From contig JBHHVZ010000049.1 in the NCBI GenBank assembly GCA_046756245.1, positions 1-20,343 on the forward strand: a stretch of 20,343 nt of DNA, written 5' to 3'. Under the pieces are notes generated by a model. It was not told the origin of the DNA. It did not search any database and was given only the letters and a program-made list of their open reading frames with translations. Origin of the DNA: G021776435 sp046756245 (GTDB lineage Bacteria > Pseudomonadota > Alphaproteobacteria > Caulobacterales > Parvularculaceae). The translations under genes were made by a program, and so were the position numbers. Below, piece after piece: positions 6,611 through 14,061 of this stretch. The number at the start of each line of letters is the position of its first letter. Position 1 is the first letter of the stretch.

Positions 6611-7288
6611 TCAGTCGCATTCGGGACAGGGGTCCGCGTTGTTCGGCGTGATAGCGCCAGCCGCCGTGGCGGTTGCGATAAGGTCGGCGATCGGATCGCT
6701 CCCGCCGGTCAGCACGCGGGTCCTGAAATTCTCCCAAGGGAAATGCGCGCCCGGGTCGGTGCGCCGCTCGGGGTCGAGTTTCGCGTGGCTCACCACGTGG
6801 CGCAGATTGGGATATTTCGCCCAGGCGTAGCGCACGATCTGCGCGGCCATGTCGACCTGCCAGTCCGAGAAAGCGTCGGCGACGACGGCCCGGTTGACGA
6901 TTTCGACGCCCAGCGAGAAATGATTTGTCCGCTTGTTTCCGGCCCAGACGTCAGGATGGGAAACGGCGTTCCTGACATGCCAGGCCGCGCGCGCTTCCGG
7001 CGCGCAGGCCCAGGCGAAAGCGCCGTGCTGCGCTTCATCCTCGTCGGGCACGAGCCAGTGAAAGCTCGCTTTTCCGGCGCGCATCACCGACACCGCGCCT
7101 TCGGACGACGCGCCCGCCGTGGCGTGGATAACAACGGCGCGCACGCCAAAAATAGGGTCGTAAATGCGCCGCGAGGTCGACCCCGCCCAGGTTTCGCGAA
7201 TGCCGGGATACCATTCTTCGGCGAGCGCAACAGGTTCGGGCCTGTCGTCGGGAAAGAGATCGAACTGGTATTGGCGGGGATCAGGCAT
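6611..7288 (-). CDS. N-acetylmuramoyl-L-alanine amidase (AmpD-like, amidase_2)
   Basis: A 225-residue zinc amidase expected to cleave the bond between N-acetylmuramic acid and the stem peptide. The zinc ligands are visible as His55 ('VVIHATAG'), His168 ('VVSHAKLDP') and Asp178 ('RRTDPGAHFPW'); their spacing is close to AmpD (His34, His154, Asp164). Glu129 in 'SLGVEIVN' is the probable catalytic acid. There is no signal peptide, arguing for cytosolic anhydro-muropeptide recycling or a lysis role rather than the lipoprotein AmiD. It ends with an unusual 'CPEC' motif. An upstream extension to 7348 is open, but ATG 7288 has GGGAG six bases before it on the minus strand. It is divergent from tsaB across 80 bp. 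Confidence 0.85.
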   Translation of the reverse strand: MPDPRQYQFDLFPDDRPEPVALAEEWYPGIRETWAGSTSRRIYDPIFGVRAVVIHATAGASSEGAVSVMRAGKASFHWLVPDEDEAQHGAFAWACAPEARAAWHVRNAVSHPDVWAGNKRTNHFSLGVEIVNRAVVADAFSDWQVDMAAQIVRYAWAKYPNLRHVVSHAKLDPERRTDPGAHFPWENFRTRVLTGGSDPIADLIATATAAGAITPNNADPCPECD

Positions 7289-7368
7289 TATCAGCTCCCT
7301 TTGCTTTGGCGCGCAGCCTCGAACCGCGCATAATCGAATTCCTCGCAACCGGTTGGAATAATCGCGTC

Positions 7369-8055
7369 ATGATCACCCTCGGTTTCGATACGGCGCTTCA
7401 GTCCTGCTCGCTCGCCATCCTAAGGGACGGCGTTGTGCTGTCGGATAAGTTTTTGCCGCTTGAAAAAGGCCATGCGGAAGCGCTGGCGCCGTTGGCGGCG
7501 TCAGCGCTGGCGGAGGCGGGGATGGCCGTTTCCGACCTCGACCGGGTCGGCGTTGTGGTCGGGCCGGGCGGGTTCGCAGGGGTGCGGGTGGGGCTCGCTT
7601 TCGCCCGCGGCCTGGCGCTCGGAACCGGCGTTGCGGCGGTTGGCGTGACCAGCCTTGAAGCTCTCGCCGCCGCGGTCGAGGACGCGCCGCAGGGCGGGCT
7701 TGCAGCGGCGGTGATCGATGCGCGCCGCGGCCAGGTTTACGCCGGCCTTTACGGGCCGGGCGGCGCGCCGCGGCTTGCGCCTTTTGTCGCCGACCCTGAA
7801 ATAGCCGCGGAGAAACTGAAGGCCGCGGCCGATGGCGCGTTGGCGGCGCTGGTCGGTTCGGGCGCCGGGCAGGTCTCGGCGCACTTGCCCGATTGGCCGG
7901 CCTCGAATGCGCCGGCGCAGATCGACGCCAAAATCGTCGCGCGCCTCGCCGCCCGCGCGCCGCTTCCCGACGGACCGCCGGCGCCCCTCTATTTGCGCCC
8001 GCCCGACGCCCGCCCGCCCGGGCGGTCGGCGCTCGCAGGGCTCAGTCAAGCATGA
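7369..8055 (+). CDS. tsaB: tRNA threonylcarbamoyladenosine biosynthesis protein TsaB
   Basis: A 228-residue member of the ASKHA-fold TsaB family, the partner that activates TsaD in making t6A37 on ANN-decoding tRNAs. Motifs are the N-terminal 'MITLGFDTALQSCSLAIL' phosphate-1-like loop, 'GPGGFAGVRVGLAFARGLALG' (65-85; family consensus GPGSFTGxR, here with Gly and Ala substitutions) and 'SLEALA'. ATG 7369 gives the canonical start; the open frame upstream to 7306 uses a TTG and adds a non-homologous leader. The stop overlaps rimI as ATGA, indicating translational coupling in a tsaB-rimI-fur cluster typical of alphaproteobacteria. tsaD, tsaE and tsaC are not in the window. Confidence 0.93.
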   Translation: MITLGFDTALQSCSLAILRDGVVLSDKFLPLEKGHAEALAPLAASALAEAGMAVSDLDRVGVVVGPGGFAGVRVGLAFARGLALGTGVAAVGVTSLEALAAAVEDAPQGGLAAAVIDARRGQVYAGLYGPGGAPRLAPFVADPEIAAEKLKAAADGALAALVGSGAGQVSAHLPDWPASNAPAQIDAKIVARLAARAPLPDGPPAPLYLRPPDARPPGRSALAGLSQA

Positions 8056-8501
8056 CCATGTGGTGGGTGCGCGAGGCCGGGCCCGGCGATGCGGCGGCGA
8101 TGGCTGAGATTGAGGCGCAGGCCTTTGGTCCCGCGGGCTGGGGCCGCGAGGCGTTGCACGGCGGGCTCGATGCGCCGCATGTGACGGCGCTCGTTGCGTT
8201 CGTCGGCCCGGACGGTCCCGTCGAGGGGTTTGCGCTGTGGCGCCGCATCGCCGACGAAGCCGAACTTCTGACGATCGGCGTTCTGCCTGCGCGCCGCCGC
8301 CGGGGGGCGGGACGGGCGTTGCTCAGGCGGATTCTCGACGGCGCGCGGGCGTCCAATCTCGAGCGAATTTTTCTTGAAGTCGACGGCGCCAACGCCGCTG
8401 CTTTGACCCTATATAAACAGGAAGGCTTCGAGCCCGTTGGCAGGCGGAAACGCTATTATCGCGACGGGGCTGACGCTGTCGTCATGCGTAAAACGTTATA
8501 A
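8052..8501 (+). CDS. rimI: Ribosomal-protein-alanine N-acetyltransferase RimI-like (GNAT)
   Basis: A 149-residue GNAT acetyltransferase. The acetyl-CoA pyrophosphate loop is 'GVLPARRRRGAGRALLRRIL' (76-95, RxxGxG/A pattern). The C-terminal part 'FLEVDGANAAALTLYKQEGFEPVGRRKRYY' (107-136) is the RimI hallmark, with Tyr121 in the position of the usual catalytic tyrosine. It is expected to acetylate the N-terminus of ribosomal protein S18, and possibly other proteins. The start ATG at 8052 overlaps the tsaB stop by four bases; an in-frame extension upstream would run inside tsaB. Location next to tsaB matches the widespread tsaB-rimI pairing. Confidence 0.92.
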   Translation: MTMWWVREAGPGDAAAMAEIEAQAFGPAGWGREALHGGLDAPHVTALVAFVGPDGPVEGFALWRRIADEAELLTIGVLPARRRRGAGRALLRRILDGARASNLERIFLEVDGANAAALTLYKQEGFEPVGRRKRYYRDGADAVVMRKTL

Positions 8502-8522
8502 CAGCGCAATCGCGGGGCTTAA

Positions 8523-8570
8523 AGTCCAAACTCAATTGTCGCGGCCAGCGAGATAATGGAGTTTTGGGCT
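8523..8570. promoter_or_regulatory. Imperfect dyad between rimI and fur
   Basis: Bases 8523-8537 and 8555-8570 can pair over about 13 positions, with one mismatch, one bulged T and one G-T wobble, around a 17-nt loop. It lies 63 bases before the fur ATG. It could be a weak terminator or stem for rimI, or an operator for fur. No clear -35/-10 pair was found in this 131-bp gap: TTGCAT at 8578 and TATAAA at 8604 are 20 bases apart, which is too long. Confidence 0.3.
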
Positions 8571-8632
8571 CTCGCGCTTGCATCGCGCGCGCGGCGCATG
8601 AAGTATAAAGCGCCCCTTTCTGGAGGACCGAT

Positions 8633-9049
8633 ATGGACCGGCTTGAAAAGATCTGCGCTGATAAGGGCATGCGGATGACCGAGCAACGCCGGGTGATCGC
8701 GCGGGTCCTGTCCATGGCCGACGATCATCCGGATGTTGAAGAAATTCATCGGCGGTCGTCCGAAATCGATCCGAAGATTTCCATTGCGACGGTCTATCGG
8801 ACCATGCGGCTGTTCGAGGAAGCCGGCGTGGTCGAACGTCATGACTTTCAGGACGGCCGGTCGCGTTACGAAGAAGCCCAGGAGGATCATCACGATCATC
8901 TGATCGATTTGCGCACGGGCGACGTGATCGAATTCGTCAATGAAGAAGTCGAACAGCTTCAGCGCAAGATCGCGAAAGAACACGGCTTCAAGCTTGTCGC
9001 CCACAGGCTGGAGCTTTACGGCGTGCCTTTGGACGAAAAAAAAGGCTGA
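8633..9049 (+). CDS. fur: Fur family transcriptional regulator (Fur/Mur type)
   Basis: A 138-residue ferric-uptake-type regulator. The N-terminal winged helix spans about 1-80 and includes the recognition region 'ISIATVYRTMRLFEEAGVV' (49-67). The C-terminal dimerisation and metal domain follows, with 'HHDHLIDLRTGDVIEF' (86-101) and His124 in 'LVAHRLELYG'. The CxxC pairs of gamma-proteobacterial Fur are absent (the only cysteine is Cys8), as is usual for alphaproteobacterial Fur/Mur. In that group it may respond to iron or manganese or be secondary to Irr/RirA, so the metal cannot be assigned from sequence. TGGAGGA just upstream supports the ATG. It is third in the tsaB-rimI-fur cluster, with a 131-bp gap that may hold its own promoter. 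Confidence 0.93.
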   Translation: MDRLEKICADKGMRMTEQRRVIARVLSMADDHPDVEEIHRRSSEIDPKISIATVYRTMRLFEEAGVVERHDFQDGRSRYEEAQEDHHDHLIDLRTGDVIEFVNEEVEQLQRKIAKEHGFKLVAHRLELYGVPLDEKKG

Positions 9050-9087
9050 TCCGCGGGGCGGATTGGCAGGATCTGCCGAAATCAGCT
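9044..9087 (+). terminator. Structured 3' end of fur (possible terminator)
   Basis: A closing stem GGCTGA/TCAGCT (9044-9049 with 9082-9087, one G-T wobble) surrounds two compact hairpins: CCGC-GGG-GCGG (9051-9061) and GGCAG-GAT-CTGCC (9065-9077). It begins inside the fur stop region. An AT-rich stretch follows, but there is no clean T-run, so terminator function is only possible. Confidence 0.4.
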
Positions 9088-9095
9088 CACGATTA

Positions 9096-9124
9096 TTGAT
9101 TTATTAAAGTAAACTGCCTAGTGT
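9096..9124 (+). promoter_or_regulatory. Candidate promoter of the ferritin-like gene
   Basis: TTGATT (9096-9101) and TAGTGT (9119-9124) are separated by exactly 17 bases within the only AT-rich stretch of the fur/ferritin-like gap. The hexamer matches are partial. The start codon is 68 bases downstream. No textbook Fur box was recognised, though the AT-rich run would be the place to look. Confidence 0.35.
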
Positions 9125-9191
9125 AACCGCGCGAAAAGCTGCAGGCGACGGGCGCGCGCTGTGGCGAACATTTTGGGGGAAGGAGGCCCGA

Positions 9192-10298
9192 ATGTCCCTG
9201 TGCGATCTTTACGTGATCCCTGACATCGATCCGTGTTGGACGGTTCCCCAGAGCTACGACACGATTTTCGACTGGGAGTTCGACGACGGCCGCAAGCAGA
9301 TGATGCACCTTTATCAAAAGGGCAAGGACATGCAGTGGGATGCGCTTGAGCGCATCGATTGGAACGAAGAGCTCGACCCCGAAAATCCAATGGAAATGCC
9401 CGATGAAATGGGCGCGCTCTACTACACGCCAATTTGGGCGAAGATGAGCGACAAGGAAAAAGCTGTTGCGCGTCGCAATTTTCAGTCCTGGAATATTTCT
9501 CAATTCTTACAGGGCGAACAGGCCGCGCTTATCTGCGCGGCGAAGATCGTACAGCAGGTTCCCGATCTCGACGCCAAGTTTTACGCCTCAACCCAGGTGA
9601 TGGACGAGGCGCGCCACATCGAGGCTTACAAAAAGCTTCTCCAGAAATTCGGCGTCGCCTATCCGATGACCAAGCCGTTGCAGACGCTGGTCGATCAGGC
9701 GCTCAGGGATTCGCGCTGGGACATGACTTATCTCGCCATGCAGGTGGTGATCGAGGGTCTGGCGCTCGCCGCGTTCGGCAATATTCGCGACACGGCGAAA
9801 AACTCGCTCGCCCAGCAGGTCAACGCCTATGTTATGGAAGACGAATCCCGTCATGTCGCGTTCGGACGCGTGACTCTGAAGGACTATTACCCGCACCTGA
9901 CGCAAGCCGAGCGCGACGAACGCGAAGAATTTTTGATCGAGGCCTGTTATCACATGCGCGACCGGTTCGAGGCGCGTGAAGCTTACGAGGCGCTCGACCT
10001 TCCGGTCGATGAATGCGTCGCCGCCGCGCAGGAATGCGGCTACATGAAATTGTACCGCTCCGTTCTATTTCAGCGGATCGTGCCGATCGTGCGCGATATT
10101 GGTCTGTGGTCGGAGAAAGTCCAGCAGACCTACGCCGACATGGGCGTGCTCGACTTCGCCAAGACGGATTATCAGGCGCTGATGGAAGCCGACGTCAAAC
10201 GCGCCGAAGAGCTTGACGAGATCAACCGGCGCAAGCGTCAGCACTATATCGAGGGCGTCGCCGAGCTTGGCGCGTCAGGCGCCGCCGCGGCTGAATAA
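9192..10298 (+). CDS. Ferritin-like diiron-carboxylate protein
   Basis: A 368-residue helical protein carrying a full diiron ligand set: Glu109 ('LQGEQAAL'), Glu139 and His142 ('MDEARHIEAY'), Glu198 ('VIEGLALAAF'), and Glu228 and His231 ('EDESRHVAFG'). The ExxH pairs and roughly 30/59/30 spacing place it in the ferritin-like superfamily, nearer to R2, R2-like oxidase or AurF-type oxygenases than to iron-storage ferritins. Tyr146 lies four residues after His142, where class I R2 proteins carry the radical tyrosine. There is no signal peptide; the C-terminus is a charged helix with an Ala-rich tail. Its specific function is not known to me. A very strong AAGGAGG precedes the ATG. It follows fur but has its own AT-rich promoter-like region. 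A redox or oxygenase role is inferred. Confidence 0.8.
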   Translation: MSLCDLYVIPDIDPCWTVPQSYDTIFDWEFDDGRKQMMHLYQKGKDMQWDALERIDWNEELDPENPMEMPDEMGALYYTPIWAKMSDKEKAVARRNFQSWNISQFLQGEQAALICAAKIVQQVPDLDAKFYASTQVMDEARHIEAYKKLLQKFGVAYPMTKPLQTLVDQALRDSRWDMTYLAMQVVIEGLALAAFGNIRDTAKNSLAQQVNAYVMEDESRHVAFGRVTLKDYYPHLTQAERDEREEFLIEACYHMRDRFEAREAYEALDLPVDECVAAAQECGYMKLYRSVLFQRIVPIVRDIGLWSEKVQQTYADMGVLDFAKTDYQALMEADVKRAEELDEINRRKRQHYIEGVAELGASGAAAAE

Positions 10299-10337
10299 TT
10301 AACCGGCTACGCCAAGATCTGAAATTTGATCGCCGCG

Positions 10338-11000
10338 TCACCTGCGCGGGCGTTCCGTCGCGAGCGCCAGCGCGAAGACGACGGCGTGGGCGGCGTTCAT
10401 GGCGACGGGAAGCACGAATACGCCGGCCGCCGGCGCTGCGCTGTAAAGGGCGAAGATCGCCGCGAGCAGCGCAAACGGGCTCATGATCGCCATCCAGCGC
10501 GGAAAACGTGTTCCGCCCCTGACTATCATAACAACCCAGATCGCGGATACCGCCAGCATCGCTGCGCGAAGGACGTTCACAAGCGGCTCGTTCAGCGTCG
10601 CGAATGTCTGCAACAGCTCTTCGCTGGCGCCGCCCGTCTCCATCGCCTGAACGGTGAAGCCGAGAAAGGCGCGCTGGCCGAGCCAGGCAGTTCCCACAGC
10701 AAAGGCATAGGCGCCGATCAGAAAAAACGTCGCCGCCAGCCGTTTTCCGCCGGGCGCAAGCATGCGGGAGAGATACCAGTAACCGACAATATAAAGCGGC
10801 GCCGCGAGCACGCCCGCATAATGACCCCAGAAAAACCGCGCCGGGGCAATGTCGGCGAAATATCCGTATCCGGCGCTTTCATATCCGCCCTCTGGATTGA
10901 ACTGCAGCGCGAACTCCGCTGCGCCGACAAGCAGGGCCCCCAATAGCCCCGCCCAGCCGGCGATGCGCACGAGGCGATCGGAATTGATGTCGTCGGTCAT
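10338..11000 (-). CDS. Six-TM integral membrane protein, function unknown
   Basis: A 220-residue hydrophobic protein with about six predicted membrane helices (roughly 11-33, 55-79, 88-112, 138-160, 168-187, 191-213) and short charged ends. Between the first two helices there is a Gly/Tyr-rich extracytoplasmic loop ('EGGYESAGYGYFADIAP'). No transport motif, haem-ligand pattern or enzyme signature was recognised. It lies 32 bases downstream of the CRTAC1-like gene on the same strand, so the two are probably co-transcribed. GGAAAG upstream of the ATG supports the start. It is convergent with the ferritin-like gene (39-bp gap). The gene is real by length, composition and context; the function is unknown. 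Confidence 0.75.
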   Translation of the reverse strand: MTDDINSDRLVRIAGWAGLLGALLVGAAEFALQFNPEGGYESAGYGYFADIAPARFFWGHYAGVLAAPLYIVGYWYLSRMLAPGGKRLAATFFLIGAYAFAVGTAWLGQRAFLGFTVQAMETGGASEELLQTFATLNEPLVNVLRAAMLAVSAIWVVMIVRGGTRFPRWMAIMSPFALLAAIFALYSAAPAAGVFVLPVAMNAAHAVVFALALATERPRR

Positions 11001-11032
11001 GAGGCTTTCCGGTTTTTGTTATGAAGTCGCCG

Positions 11033-12652
11033 TCAGTGAACGACAGTGATTGTTTCGCCGGCGTTGACGTCTGGAAAGTCCAGGACCGCGCCGTCCTGAA
11101 ACCGCACGCGCACGTCCGCCCCGGATGCTTCGCCCAGCCCGAAAATGAGGTCGGAAGTCTGGTCCGACCCGAGCCCTTGCGAGGCGACGGCCTGTTTCGT
11201 CAGCACGCGGCCGTCCGGCGTCGTCGCCTCGACAATGGCGCCCAGCGATCCGGCGCCGTCCGTCAGTTTGACGGTCAAAGCGTCGCCGGCCGCGCCATTA
11301 CTGATGAAAGCGCGGGATGGGCCGGATAGATTGGCCCAGATGAAATCCGGCGCGCCATCGCCCGAAAAATCAGCGACAATCGGAGCCAACGCGAAATGAC
11401 GGTTGGCCGCGCCCGAGCGCTTTTCCACCGGCCGGAACGCGCCATCCGCATATTGCAGCATAATCTTGCAGGCGTAGCGGTGGATCAGACCGTTGGCCGG
11501 GAATTTCGCATAATTTTGTGCAATCAGGAGGTCTTCGCGGCCGTCGAGATCGAGATCGGCGAACGCCGCGCCCCATCCGAACCCAAGCCGCGCGGTGCGC
11601 GTGCCTTTCGACCGGTCCGAAAACTTGAGGCCGCCGTCATTGTGAAACATCATGAAGTCGGGATGAAACGGCGCATCGTCCGTCAGGTCGCCGCGCAGCA
11701 CATTGGCCGGCAGCGTATGGCCCACGTTCGAAAAATATAGATCTATAAGCCCGTCATTGTCGTAATCGCCCGCCGCGATTCCCATTGGATAACTGTATAC
11801 GGACGGATTCTCGATCGGACGCATAGGGAAGGCGCCGGTGTTTTCGTACATTTCAACGACGCCCGTGTCCTGGGCGATCACGAGGTCGCTGTCGAGATCG
11901 TTGTCGAGATCGACGAAAACGGCGGTAAACGTATTGTGCTGGCGCCAGAGACCGGCCTCTTTGGTCGCGTCGCGCCAGGCGTTGTCGCCATCGTTGACGA
12001 AAAGATAGCTGTAACCGCCATAAGGCCGGGTGAAGATCGACTGTCCTTCGACAAGGTCGTTGCGAATATAACCGGAAACGTAAAAATCGACGCGGCCGTC
12101 CTTATTGACATCGCCGAGCGCAATCGACAGCGGCGTCGTATTGTCGTCGATGGGCAGGTCGAGATTCCGGCTGTCGAAGCCATGACCCCTATTCATGTGC
12201 AGCCAGACGCCGGACTCGCGCGCAGTGAAAAGATCGATCCGCCCGTCGCCGTCGACGTCTATTGATGCGGCGCCGTGCGTTGCGTCGTTTTCGCTTTTCT
12301 CGATGGCGTAAACATCGTCCATGGGAACCAAGGCGTCGCCCTCAAAACGAAACAGCCCGTCGGCCTGCCCGCGCCCGCCGCCGAGAAACAATTCCTCGCG
12401 TCCGTCTCCATCTATGTCGATCGCGGCGGCGGCCATGAACGGCAGTGAAATTTCAGGGTCGAGCGCGTTTTCGAACGGCAGGTCGACTTCCGTGAAGCGA
12501 AGATCGGTTTCACCCTGCGGCTTCCATTCAGCCTGCCAGAGCTGCAGCGCGCCGACGCCGAAAGCAAGGACGACGAAAACCGCGGCGAATGCTGCAAGCG
12601 CGCCGCAAAAGACGCCGAATGTCACAATGCCGCGGGCGAATCCCCTCGTCAT
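11033..12652 (-). CDS. CRTAC1/ASPIC-UnbV family FG-GAP repeat protein
   Basis: A 539-residue protein anchored by one N-terminal membrane helix (about 9-36) with the rest probably periplasmic or outside. Seven FG-GAP/VCBS calcium-binding motifs of the D-x-D/N-x-D-G type begin near residues 79, 132, 171, 238, 286, 356 and 418, consistent with a seven-bladed beta-propeller. A C-terminal ASPIC/UnbV domain (about 459-527) includes 'LIFGLGEASGADVRVRFQDG'. Such proteins are common in marine bacteria; proposed roles in adhesion, carbohydrate binding or surface interaction are mostly untested. The fourth motif ('DLDNDLDSDL') lacks the glycine and may bind calcium poorly. AAGAGG precedes the ATG. It is divergent from the VOC protein and upstream of the six-TM protein. 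Confidence 0.9.
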   Translation of the reverse strand: MTRGFARGIVTFGVFCGALAAFAAVFVVLAFGVGALQLWQAEWKPQGETDLRFTEVDLPFENALDPEISLPFMAAAAIDIDGDGREELFLGGGRGQADGLFRFEGDALVPMDDVYAIEKSENDATHGAASIDVDGDGRIDLFTARESGVWLHMNRGHGFDSRNLDLPIDDNTTPLSIALGDVNKDGRVDFYVSGYIRNDLVEGQSIFTRPYGGYSYLFVNDGDNAWRDATKEAGLWRQHNTFTAVFVDLDNDLDSDLVIAQDTGVVEMYENTGAFPMRPIENPSVYSYPMGIAAGDYDNDGLIDLYFSNVGHTLPANVLRGDLTDDAPFHPDFMMFHNDGGLKFSDRSKGTRTARLGFGWGAAFADLDLDGREDLLIAQNYAKFPANGLIHRYACKIMLQYADGAFRPVEKRSGAANRHFALAPIVADFSGDGAPDFIWANLSGPSRAFISNGAAGDALTVKLTDGAGSLGAIVEATTPDGRVLTKQAVASQGLGSDQTSDLIFGLGEASGADVRVRFQDGAVLDFPDVNAGETITVVH

Positions 12653-12753
12653 CAGCGCGCGCCTCTTTTTCGTTGGCGAATACGATAGGATGAGCGAGGA
12701 TAGGCGCGCAAGTCAAAGGCGAGGGTTTCGACGGGATCTTGAGGGAGAACAGG

Positions 12754-13224
12754 ATGACGAACGTGAAACCCATACCCGAAGGGTTTACGGCTGTAACGCC
12801 GCATCTTCACGTCAAAGGCGCGGCGAAAGCGATCGATTTTTACAAGGAGGCGTTCGGAGCCGAGGAAGTCTCGCGCGCTCCCATGCCGAACGACCCCGAG
12901 ACGCTGATGCACGCCGAGCTCCGTCTGTTCGGCGCACCGGTGATGCTGGTCGACGCGATGGAGGAATGGGGAAACAAGGAGCCGCTCGGTCTCGGCGGAT
13001 CAACCGTGACCGTGCATCTTTATGTGGGCGACTGCGACGCCGTCTTTAACCGGGCGACAGCGGCCGGCTGCAAGGCGACCATGGCGCCCAACGACGCCTT
13101 CTGGGGCGATCGTTTCGCAGCAGTCGCCGATCCTTTCGGCCACCATTGGTCGATAGCGACCCATATGCGCGATCCAAGTCCTGAGGAAATGGAGGAAGCG
13201 GCCAAAGAAATGTTTGGCGGTTAA
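12754..13224 (+). CDS. VOC family (PhnB-like glyoxalase/bleomycin-resistance fold) protein
   Basis: A 156-residue protein of the vicinal-oxygen-chelate superfamily, PhnB/YdcF-like subgroup. The first beta-alpha-beta-beta-beta module is 'VTPHLHVKGAAKAIDFYKEAFGAEEVSR'. The second contains 'HLYVGDCDAVFNRATAAGC', 'FWGDRFAAVADPFGHHWSIATH' and a C-terminal 'SPEEMEEAAKEMF' helix typical of the subgroup. The enzymatic role in this group is generally unknown, and metal binding is uncertain. The frame is open from a TTG at 12739, but ATG 12754 is preceded by GAGGGAG at good spacing and gives the family N-terminus. It stands alone, convergent with the DUF1223 gene. Confidence 0.88.
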   Translation: MTNVKPIPEGFTAVTPHLHVKGAAKAIDFYKEAFGAEEVSRAPMPNDPETLMHAELRLFGAPVMLVDAMEEWGNKEPLGLGGSTVTVHLYVGDCDAVFNRATAAGCKATMAPNDAFWGDRFAAVADPFGHHWSIATHMRDPSPEEMEEAAKEMFGG

Positions 13225-13251
13225 TGGCGCGCGGCGTTCTTGAGCGAACTC

Positions 13252-14016
13252 TTATGTCTCCGCCGGGCAATAAGCGGCCGAAATGATCCGTCCCTGCTCA
13301 GGTTCCTGGACGAGCAGCGCACAGCCTTTTCCTTCGCCGGGCGCGGGCGCGCTGAATGTCGCTGCTTCAGCGCAGATTGCGCCGAGACGCTGAACGTCCG
13401 TCACCACGTTCGCTTCGACAAAGAGCACGCCGGCGTTGTCCCCGCCGGTTATTGTTGTTCGGGCTTCGCGTTGGAACGTAACGAGGAAGGCTTCGCAGGG
13501 CTCGTCGGCGCCGTCGACGGCGATAGTGATCGTGTCGTCTTTACGGCCCATCCGCATTGTCATGGCCGGCCTGTCCTGCGCCGCGTCGATCAGCGACTCT
13601 ACGGCGTCGCGGTTCGACCCGACTGCAGTCTCCACGCCGGCGATAACCGCTTGCGGCGTAAATACGGAGCTCCGCTTACGGATATTAAGGTTGTAGATGC
13701 GCTGGCGTTCCGAAAAGGCGTCGTCTGAAAAGGGATCATCCCAGTGTCCGTCCGCGCCGCGCGCCATGAAGTTCCAGTAATCCACATGCCAAGCCAACGC
13801 GACCACGTCGGGCCGGGCGGCGAGATCGGTCAGATAATCGGCGGCGGGCGGGCATCGCCCGCAAGCCTGGGACAGGAAGATCTCGACGGCGACAGGGGTT
13901 GAGCCGCTGACGGCAGGCGTCGGATCGCCGTCGGCAGCGCGCACGACTCCGCCGGCCGCGCCGGACAGGGCGAGGACCGCAAGCACTATGCCGGCGCGGA
14001 TACGCAACGAACGCAT
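13252..14016 (-). CDS. DUF1223 thioredoxin-like secreted protein
   Basis: A 254-residue protein with a signal peptide (about 1-27, ending VRA) followed by the DUF1223 domain. 'VEIFLSQACGRCPPAADYL' carries the Cys52-Gly-Arg-Cys55 thioredoxin-like active-site pair. 'ALAWHVDYWNFMARG', 'DDPFSDDAFSERQRIYNLN' and 'VFTPQAVIAG' are the conserved family blocks. The fold suggests a periplasmic thiol-disulfide role, but no substrate is established. TGGAGTG upstream of the ATG on the minus strand supports the start. The gene is divergent from the miaB operon across a 240-bp gap that contains an unusual palindrome cluster, which could regulate either side. Confidence 0.88.
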   Translation of the reverse strand: MRSLRIRAGIVLAVLALSGAAGGVVRAADGDPTPAVSGSTPVAVEIFLSQACGRCPPAADYLTDLAARPDVVALAWHVDYWNFMARGADGHWDDPFSDDAFSERQRIYNLNIRKRSSVFTPQAVIAGVETAVGSNRDAVESLIDAAQDRPAMTMRMGRKDDTITIAVDGADEPCEAFLVTFQREARTTITGGDNAGVLFVEANVVTDVQRLGAICAEAATFSAPAPGEGKGCALLVQEPEQGRIISAAYCPAET

Positions 14017-14061
14017 GAAACACTCCAGATTTCTGCGATCTTTGTCCCAAATCCGGCCCGC

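Noticed and set aside
6743..7333. 196-codon plus-strand frame opposite the amidase
   Set aside because: The amidase on the minus strand has complete zinc ligands; the plus frame has no recognisable features.
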